A program made the translations under genes and the position numbers. A DNA stretch of 64,000 nucleotides from an uncultured Pelagibacteraceae bacterium (lineage in GTDB: Bacteria; Pseudomonadota; Alphaproteobacteria; Pelagibacterales; Pelagibacteraceae), in assembly GCA_902572515.1 (NCBI GenBank), contig CACGGJ010000001.1, positions 109,415 through 173,414 of the forward strand, written 5' to 3'. Numbering within the stretch: the first letter of the stretch is position 1; each line of letters starts with the position of its first letter. This document shows positions 58,162 to 64,000 of this stretch, piece by piece. Below the pieces are notes generated by a model. It made no database searches. It was not told the origin of the DNA and saw only the letters and a list, made by a program, of their open reading frames with translations.

Positions 58162-58969
58162 TGAAATTTTCTTTCAGTAAAATATATGGCCAGGTTTGGA
58201 CTTTAAGATTTTTTTCAAAATAATATGAAAAGTATCTCTCTGCTAAAAAATCATAAAGTCGTTCTTTTCCATACCCAGTAAGTTCTATCTTTGAAAAAGT
58301 CTTTTCGCACTTGAATATCCAATCAAAAGTTTTTTCATATAATTTTACTATATATTTTTTTTTTGAAATAAACATTTGCAAAGGGTAGAATGAATAATTG
58401 TTATTTATATAATTTTTAAAATTAAGACAATCCTCTTTTTCCAATAGATCTGCTGATTGATTCAGTAAATTGTACCCATGAAATAAATCAAAATGTAAAC
58501 TTATACTTATTTTTTTTCTATTAAATAATATTTTTGGGTTTTTAATATAATTTCTAAATCCTTTCTTTATTAATTTAGATAATTTTAAGTTTTCTAAATT
58601 AATTTTATCTGGCAACAAGACTTCAAAATCACCATTTGGAATAGAGCGCTGTATATGCTCTTTTAAATTCAAACTAGTCAAATTATCATTTGATCTATTT
58701 ATCCAAAATCTTCTATAATGATTAATTCCAATCCAATCATCATCTTCCAAATTAATAAATTCATTATTCCACAGCCAATAATGAGAAGATAATGTTCCAA
58801 AATTTTTATTTTTGTTTGAAATATTTTTGCCTGTTGAATCTTTAAACCAATTATCAGGAAATTTTGACAGATCTTTAGAAATTGAACCAGATACAATTAT
58901 TTTCAAATCTAAATTATGTAGAAAAGAATAATTTTTTCCAGTTATACAATAATGATTAATTAATGGCAT
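58151..58969 (-). CDS. DUF4422-type glycosyltransferase
   Basis: 272 residues. GTLSSHYWLWNNEF and DDWIGINHYRRFWINRS match the DUF4422 pattern found in capsule and LPS glycosyltransferases, followed by LLPDKINLENLK and a conserved helical C-terminal half. It probably transfers a sugar during surface polysaccharide synthesis. No membrane segment. It overlaps the downstream methyltransferase by 11 nt and is divergent from rfbF. Confidence 0.78.
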   Translation of the reverse strand: MPLINHYCITGKNYSFLHNLDLKIIVSGSISKDLSKFPDNWFKDSTGKNISNKNKNFGTLSSHYWLWNNEFINLEDDDWIGINHYRRFWINRSNDNLTSLNLKEHIQRSIPNGDFEVLLPDKINLENLKLSKLIKKGFRNYIKNPKILFNRKKISISLHFDLFHGYNLLNQSADLLEKEDCLNFKNYINNNYSFYPLQMFISKKKYIVKLYEKTFDWIFKCEKTFSKIELTGYGKERLYDFLAERYFSYYFEKNLKVQTWPYILLKENFNEI

Positions 58970-58998
58970 GGTAAATAAAACAAAAATATTTTTCTTTA

Positions 58999-59020
58999 TT
59001 TAAAGTATTTATACTTTAAA
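58999..59020. promoter_or_regulatory. Perfect 22-bp palindrome in the divergent rfbF/glycosyltransferase promoter region
   Basis: TTTAAAGTAT and ATACTTTAAA flank a TT centre. It is the only notable structure in the 62-nt divergent gap and may be an operator for a dimeric regulator, or part of the rfbF leader hairpin. Confidence 0.5.
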
Positions 59021-59031
59021 AATCAATATTA

Positions 59032-59739
59032 ATGAAATTAGTTATCTTAGCTGGAGGTTATGGAACGAGACTCGCAGAGGAAACCAAAGTTAAACCAAAA
59101 CCTTTAGTTAAAATTGGTAACAAGCCAATAGTTTGGCATTTATTAAAGATTTACTCATATTATGGAATCAATGATTTTATAATTTGCTTAGGTTACAAAG
59201 GCGACTTGCTTATTAAAGAATTAAATCAAATCTCCAATAAAGAAGACTGGAAAATTAAATATGTTAAAACTGGTCTAAAAACTATGACTGGAGGTAGAAT
59301 AAAAAAAATCCAAAAATTTATTAAAGATGATGAAAATTTTTGTCTTTCATATGGTGATGGTTTGTCTGATGTAAATATTAAAAAACTGATCAAATTTCAC
59401 TTAAAAAATAAAAAAATAGCAACACTTACTGCAGTTAAATATAAAAACCCAAAAGGAATATTGCTTTTTGGCAATCAAAATAAAATTAAAAAAATTAAAG
59501 AAAAACCATTAGAATATATTAATGGTGGTTTTTTTGTATTATCAAAAAAAATATTTAAATTTTTAAAAAATTCAAAAACAATATTCGAGAAAGATTGTTT
59601 GCCAAAACTAGCTCATACTAATGAACTGATAGCTTTTAAACATAAAGGTTTCTGGGGATGTATGGATACTTTAAGAGAAAAAAAAGAATTAAACAAAATT
59701 TATAAAAGTAATAACAAAGCCTGGAAAGTTTGGATTTAA
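59032..59739 (+). CDS. rfbF: Glucose-1-phosphate cytidylyltransferase
   Basis: 235 residues. VILAGGYGTRLAEETKVKPKPLVKIGNKP is the nucleotidyltransferase signature of the RfbF type, and LSYGDGLSDVNIKKLI carries the metal-binding Asp. It makes CDP-glucose from CTP and glucose-1-phosphate, the substrate of RfbG encoded at 55029. It is slightly shorter than typical (~257 residues). It is divergent from the rest of the sugar cluster and converges with nadK. Confidence 0.88.
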   Translation: MKLVILAGGYGTRLAEETKVKPKPLVKIGNKPIVWHLLKIYSYYGINDFIICLGYKGDLLIKELNQISNKEDWKIKYVKTGLKTMTGGRIKKIQKFIKDDENFCLSYGDGLSDVNIKKLIKFHLKNKKIATLTAVKYKNPKGILLFGNQNKIKKIKEKPLEYINGGFFVLSKKIFKFLKNSKTIFEKDCLPKLAHTNELIAFKHKGFWGCMDTLREKKELNKIYKSNNKAWKVWI

Positions 59740-59742
59740 GTT

Positions 59743-60513
59743 TTACTTAGTCTCATTTCTGATTTGTTCAATTTTAATCTTTTTTTGTAGACTTCTGTTT
59801 TTATCGTAAAGAAGATTAAACTTTATTTTATTATTAGTTTTAACCATAATTGATTTAGCATTTCTTACTTCTAAATTATCAGCAACAGCACTAATGGGTC
59901 TCTTAGTTGGGTTTAAGTTAGTTATAACTATTTTAGTTTTATCATTAACTATTTTGCCCTTCCATCTTCTTGGTCTAAATGCACTTATAGGTGATATTGA
60001 TAATTTTTTTGAATGAAGACTTAATATGGGTCCATGAACAGAAAGATTATAGGCTGTACTTCCTGCAGGTGTTGATACTAAAACACCATCAGAAACTAAT
60101 TTTTTAATTATTTTTCTTGAGCCTTGTTTAATCGATAGTGAAGCAGCCTGTCTGCTTTGTCTAAGTACAGATACTTCATTAATAGCAATTGATCTCTTTG
60201 TTTGATTATTTTTGTTTTTAACAATCATTTCTAGCGGGGAAATTGAAACTAAATTTGCTTTTAACAAGTTTTTTAAAATATCTTTTGAAGAAAATTTATT
60301 CATAAGAAAACCATAATTTCCAGAATTAATCCCATAAAAATGTTTATTAGAATTTTTATTCTTTTTTAGTGTTTGAAGCATAAAACCATCACCACCTATA
60401 ACAATTATGAGATTTTCTTTTTTAAAATTATTTATTTTTAATTTTTTTAATAATAAATTTTTAATATTCGATGATTTCTTATTTTTGTCTGAAATTATTT
60501 GAAGCTTACTCAT
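59743..60513 (-). CDS. nadK: NAD kinase
   Basis: 256 residues. The diacylglycerol-kinase-like motif VIGGDGFMLQTLKKN (GGDG) is near residue 40, and GVLVSTPAGSTAYNLSVHGPIL and SAFRPRRWKG follow, matching alphaproteobacterial NadK. It makes NADP. It ends 3 nt from the convergent rfbF stop. Confidence 0.93.
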   Translation of the reverse strand: MSKLQIISDKNKKSSNIKNLLLKKLKINNFKKENLIIVIGGDGFMLQTLKKNKNSNKHFYGINSGNYGFLMNKFSSKDILKNLLKANLVSISPLEMIVKNKNNQTKRSIAINEVSVLRQSRQAASLSIKQGSRKIIKKLVSDGVLVSTPAGSTAYNLSVHGPILSLHSKKLSISPISAFRPRRWKGKIVNDKTKIVITNLNPTKRPISAVADNLEVRNAKSIMVKTNNKIKFNLLYDKNRSLQKKIKIEQIRNETK

Positions 60514-60517
60514 TTAG

Positions 60518-60603
60518 TGGTGCCCTCGGCCAGACTCGAACTGGCACTCCGCAAGCGGCAAGGATTTTAAGTCCTTTGTGTCTACCAATTTCACCACGAG
60601 GGC
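60518..60603 (-). tRNA. trnL: tRNA-Leu (anticodon TAA)
   Basis: An 86-nt class II tRNA with acceptor GCCCTCG/CGAGGGC, anticodon loop CTTAAAA in an AAGGA/TCCTT stem, a long variable arm, T-arm GTTCGAGTC and encoded CCA. It lies just upstream of nadK. Confidence 0.95.
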
Positions 60604-60761
60604 ATTAATGAATTTCATGAGTGTTTATGCCAATATTTATAATTGAACAAGATGAATAAGTAAATTTTTTTTAATTTATCTCCTTATGGTCTGGTTTTGC
60701 TCTTGTTGTCCTATAAAATCCCAAAATTAGTAACTGATTATAGTGTATGAGATTGAGACAA

Positions 60762-63089
60762 TTAATATAAATATTTTTGAAAATCAATAAATGTATTTTT
60801 AATTTTATCTGCATCGCCCAGTGCTTTTTGACCATCGTGCAGAGTGTTATATTTGAGAATTACTAGGTCACTCAGGCGACTTATATCTAGTTCATCCACA
60901 CCTCCTTCAACATATTTGTTTAAGACGAAATCAACAAATTCTTTTTGTTTAACATCTAAATTATTGTGAATTTTACTTTCAGCATTAGCTGCTCTTGTTG
61001 CTCTTTGAATAGGCTTTTTGCTATATGCTATATATTCTAACACATCGAATATATCACTATCTTCTGCCTCAATTAATGCTTGAATAGATTTTAAATCTTG
61101 ATTGGTAAAACCATTATCTTCTAATTTTTTTAATAATTCTTTTCGTGTAATAGGAGAAGACCACAATTTTCTTAATTCTTCTTCGCTCTTTAAAATGGTT
61201 GGTAAAGTAATAGTATTAAATAATTTTTTAATAAACTCTTCAGCGGTGACAGATTGTCCCTGAAAATAAAATAAGGAAGTAGACATTGATTTAATAGTTA
61301 ATTCTTTTCCTTCAGCAAGTTTAATTATAATTTTTTCTTTTGGTGGTTTGGGCGGTATTTCTTCCTCATCTGGTCCATCACCAGGATCAAATGGTTTTTC
61401 TGGTTTCTCTTTTGGTGGTTCTTCAGGAATAGGTTCGCCATCCCACTCTGGATCTGAAAAATTTATAGAAGCTCCTACGAAATCAACAATCGTAAAATAA
61501 AATTTATCTTCAAATAATCTTGTTCCTCTTCCAATTATCTGTTTGAACTCAATCATATTGTTCACGGGTCTCATCAACACAATATTTCTAATATTTAAAG
61601 CATCTACACCAGTGCTTAGTTTTTGACTGGTGGTTAATATTGTTGGTAAGGTTTTCTCATTATCTTGAAATTGTCTCAAGTTAGTTTCACCTATCGTACC
61701 ATCTCTTGATGTAACTCTTACGCAATAATCTGCAGGTGGATTAACTGACACTTGATTAATTAAGTCTCTTACCATTCCAGCATGAGCGATATTGGCACAA
61801 AATACTAGAGTTTTTTCTTTTGGATTTATTTTATCAAGCAGTAGCTGAACTCTTTTCCTTTCTCTTTCTTTAATTTCAATTCTTTTATTAAAATCTTTTT
61901 CTTCAAACACTTCGCCTTCACTGATTTCTTCTTCGCCTGATAAAATATCATCATCTCCTGTATAAACATATTCATCCATACTTGTTTGGATTCTCTGGAC
62001 TTTGAATGGAGTTAAAAAACCATCTTTTATTCCATCTTTTAAGGAATAAGTATAAACAGGCTCACCAAAATAATTATATGTATCTGCATTGAATTTTCTT
62101 TTAGGAGTTGCTGTTAAACCTATTTGAACAGCTGATGAAAAATATTCTAATATACTTCTCCATCTACTCTCATCTTTAGCACCTCCTCTATGACATTCGT
62201 CAACAATAACTAAATCAAAAAAATCTGCTGGGTATTGACCAAAATAAGGTTTATTTTCTGGTCCTGACATAAAGCTCTGGAAGATAGTAAAAAAAATTGA
62301 GCCACTAGTCGGAACAGAACCTGTTTCTTTTATTTCATTTGGTTTCACTCTTACTAACGCATTTTCCTCGAAAGCGCCAAAAGAATTAAAAGCTTGATTA
62401 GCTAAGATATTTCTATCTGCTAAAAATAATATCCTTGGTAATCTTTTTCCATCTCTTTGTTTATTCCATCTTGATTGAAATAATTTCCAGGCAATATGGA
62501 AAGCTATAACTGTTTTACCTGTACCAGTCGCAAGATTTAAAAGTATTCTTTGCTGTTTGTCTGCTATTGCATCCAAAGTATTATTGATTGCTATCTCCTG
62601 ATAATATCTTGGTTCTTTATTATTTTTAAAGGGTTCAAAATTAATTAAATCAAATTTACTTGACCATTCATTTTTATCTTTAAATGTTTTTATCCATAAT
62701 TCATCAGGAGAAGGAAATTTATCAACATTACCTTCTGATTTAATATACATTTTTCCTTTGTTATTTTTTGAATAATTTATTTCATAAATCTCTCTTCCAT
62801 TTGTTGAGTATGTAGTTAAAATTTTTAACTTTTGTGCATATTCTTTTGCCTGACTTACACCATCTGACACGCCAAATTCGTCACTTTTAGCTTCGATGAC
62901 TGCTAATTTTCTATTCTTATAAACTAGAACATAGTCAGCCCTAATAATGCCAGCTCTAATTCCTCCAGGTTTAATTTCGCCATTAGTTATTTTAAATTCT
63001 CTTCTTACAAAGCTTCCCTTAATATTACCCCAGCCTGCTGTCTTTAGCTTTGGATCAATTAATTCTGCTCTTGTTTCGGCTTCATTCAT
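60762..63089 (-). CDS. hsdR: Type I restriction enzyme, HsdR (EcoEI-type) subunit
   Basis: 775 residues, close to the shorter EcoEI-like HsdR class. The nuclease domain shows Asp52 in IRADYVLVY and Glu67-Lys69 in AVIEAKSD. Helicase motifs follow: Walker A ATGTGKTVIAF (about 187-193), VIVDECHRGG, IGLTATPKR and IIGRGTRL. A Pro/Glu-rich linker (PIPEEPPKEKPEKPFDPGDG) leads to an EcoEI-type C-terminal domain. It translocates and cleaves foreign DNA. It overlaps hsdS by 4 nt; hsdM is presumably past the window edge. Confidence 0.9.
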   Translation of the reverse strand: MNEAETRAELIDPKLKTAGWGNIKGSFVRREFKITNGEIKPGGIRAGIIRADYVLVYKNRKLAVIEAKSDEFGVSDGVSQAKEYAQKLKILTTYSTNGREIYEINYSKNNKGKMYIKSEGNVDKFPSPDELWIKTFKDKNEWSSKFDLINFEPFKNNKEPRYYQEIAINNTLDAIADKQQRILLNLATGTGKTVIAFHIAWKLFQSRWNKQRDGKRLPRILFLADRNILANQAFNSFGAFEENALVRVKPNEIKETGSVPTSGSIFFTIFQSFMSGPENKPYFGQYPADFFDLVIVDECHRGGAKDESRWRSILEYFSSAVQIGLTATPKRKFNADTYNYFGEPVYTYSLKDGIKDGFLTPFKVQRIQTSMDEYVYTGDDDILSGEEEISEGEVFEEKDFNKRIEIKERERKRVQLLLDKINPKEKTLVFCANIAHAGMVRDLINQVSVNPPADYCVRVTSRDGTIGETNLRQFQDNEKTLPTILTTSQKLSTGVDALNIRNIVLMRPVNNMIEFKQIIGRGTRLFEDKFYFTIVDFVGASINFSDPEWDGEPIPEEPPKEKPEKPFDPGDGPDEEEIPPKPPKEKIIIKLAEGKELTIKSMSTSLFYFQGQSVTAEEFIKKLFNTITLPTILKSEEELRKLWSSPITRKELLKKLEDNGFTNQDLKSIQALIEAEDSDIFDVLEYIAYSKKPIQRATRAANAESKIHNNLDVKQKEFVDFVLNKYVEGGVDELDISRLSDLVILKYNTLHDGQKALGDADKIKNTFIDFQKYLY

Positions 63090-64000
63090 GCAACAAGATC
63101 CTGTTGAAATTCTTCTTTAAGTATTTGCAATTTAAGTTCAGTATAATTATTTTTTAATTTATTAATTATCAACTTTACTTTTTCAATCTCTGCAAAAGCT
63201 TTGTCAAGTTGGACAACTATATGTTTTTGTTCTTCTATTGATGGAACAGAAATCTTTAATTTTTTTAAGAGTTTATAATGTCGTGCATAACCAGTATTTT
63301 TAGGCATCATCATTTTTAATGCATAGTAAAAATATTTTGGATCGATTTTATCAATTGGTAGCAAAATTTTAACACCATCAGCACCAACTACAAAATCAAA
63401 ATCAATATATTTTAAAACTTGTGTATGGTCTCCAAATATTACAGCTGGTTTTGGTAAATGAAATACATTTTTTATATTATCATGATACCCGCTAATGAGT
63501 TCTGACTCTTGTGAAACTACAGGAAATTTCCCCTCTTTCAAATATTCTCTTTTTTTAAGCTTAAAATTTATGTTTGTTTTCTTAAGACATTTTTCAAATT
63601 GGATTTGTGTAGAGGTCTCTTTACTTTTTAATATTTTTGAAAGAATTGATTTTTTTAATTTATCAATTTCATTTTCTTTTTCTACTTTTGATAGATTTAT
63701 CTTACTAATATTTAAAAATATCTTATCAAGTTTATCAACTATGTGATGTTGTTCTGCAAGTTGGGGTATTTTTATATTGAAATTCTTAATTTTATTAATC
63801 GAAACACCACCAATTAATCCATTTAACGCGTTTTTAAATTGTAACTGAAAATCTTGACTAAGTGTGAAGTAGTATAAAAATTTAGGTAATAAATTTTTAG
63901 ATGGGGATATCGAAAAAAGTTTGTTTACAAAACAGCATTCTTTATCAGAAAATGCAATTTTTCTCCCTGCGCTACCACCTTCTGCACACACCAAAGTGGA
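63086..64000 (-). CDS. hsdS: Type I restriction enzyme specificity subunit HsdS, cut by window edge
   Basis: The frame is open to base 64000. The ORF-track start is only a TTG; upstream residues Ser-Thr-Leu continue the frame, so the true start lies outside. Two repeated conserved regions, AEQHHIVDKLDKIFLNISK and EEQKHIVVQLDKAFAEIEK, flank a target-recognition domain, with TRD-type segments (GRKIAFSDKECCFVNK; VISQESELISGYHDN-like). It sets the DNA target of the type I enzyme. Coupled to hsdR by a 4-nt overlap. Confidence 0.88.
   Translation of the reverse strand, partial: STLVCAEGGSAGRKIAFSDKECCFVNKLFSISPSKNLLPKFLYYFTLSQDFQLQFKNALNGLIGGVSINKIKNFNIKIPQLAEQHHIVDKLDKIFLNISKINLSKVEKENEIDKLKKSILSKILKSKETSTQIQFEKCLKKTNINFKLKKREYLKEGKFPVVSQESELISGYHDNIKNVFHLPKPAVIFGDHTQVLKYIDFDFVVGADGVKILLPIDKIDPKYFYYALKMMMPKNTGYARHYKLLKKLKISVPSIEEQKHIVVQLDKAFAEIEKVKLIINKLKNNYTELKLQILKEEFQQDLVA

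Noticed and set aside
60604-60761. Second attachment site beside tRNA-Leu
   Set aside because: I found no repeat of the tRNA-Leu 3' end nearby, and the restriction genes lie on its 5' side.

Overview
The window looks like the chromosome of a streamlined marine alphaproteobacterium, most likely Pelagibacterales (SAR11, Candidatus Pelagibacter-like). The grounds are very AT-rich coding DNA, almost no spacer, genes chained by 1-4 nt overlaps, alphaproteobacterial gene order (gatCAB opposite ruvX-pyrB; the tuf-secE-rpoBC-str-S10-spc-alpha cluster) and Lys/Asn/Ile-rich proteins. This placement is from recognition of gene content and order, not a database search. No stretch longer than 300 bases lacks a gene or RNA.

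Layout. (1) 1-16.7 kb, housekeeping: trhO (cut by the window edge), an O-methyltransferase and gatBAC on the minus strand; ruvX, pyrB, a dihydroorotase-like gene, plsY, topA, a small secreted protein and ridA on the plus strand; then ugd/galU (UDP-glucuronate supply), panC, mgtE, lipB and an RluC-type pseudouridine synthase. (2) 16.7-45.4 kb, one minus-strand gene-expression cluster: tRNA-Tyr, tRNA-Gly, tuf, tRNA-Trp, secE, nusG, rplKAJL, rpoB, rpoC, rpsL, rpsG, fusA, the S10 and spc ribosomal genes, secY, adk, rpsM, rpsK, rpoA, rplQ. rpmD (L30) is missing from its usual slot. fusA and rpoC each carry one apparent single-base indel; both genes are essential, so sequence errors are the simplest explanation. 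(3) 45.5-55.0 kb: rlmB and tRNA-Thr, followed by two tandem integrated elements, each closed by a partial copy of the tRNA-Thr 3' end and each carrying its own short repeat near both ends. The second element (about 7.8 kb) has no recognisable integrase. It carries two adjacent PD-(D/E)XK-type nuclease candidates (a NucS-like protein and a DUF2130 protein), a small ribbon-helix-helix-like protein, a small membrane protein, a possible phage-type regulator, and two convergent, mutually related pairs of two-TM membrane proteins, one pair headed by a PrsW-like intramembrane protease. (4) 55.0-59.7 kb, surface-sugar genes: CDP-glucose synthesis (rfbF), CDP-glucose 4,6-dehydratase (rfbG), a C-methyltransferase-like protein, a Gfo/Idh/MocA-like protein and a DUF4422 glycosyltransferase. 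(5) 59.7-64 kb: NAD kinase, tRNA-Leu, and part of a type I restriction system (hsdR and an hsdS that runs off the window).

The best candidate for an undescribed system is the mirrored pair of membrane-protein doublets plus PrsW in the tRNA-Thr island. It is genetically compact, translationally coupled, duplicated with strong divergence, and sits with nucleases in a mobile element, which suggests a membrane-based sensing, exclusion or defence function. That function is inference only.
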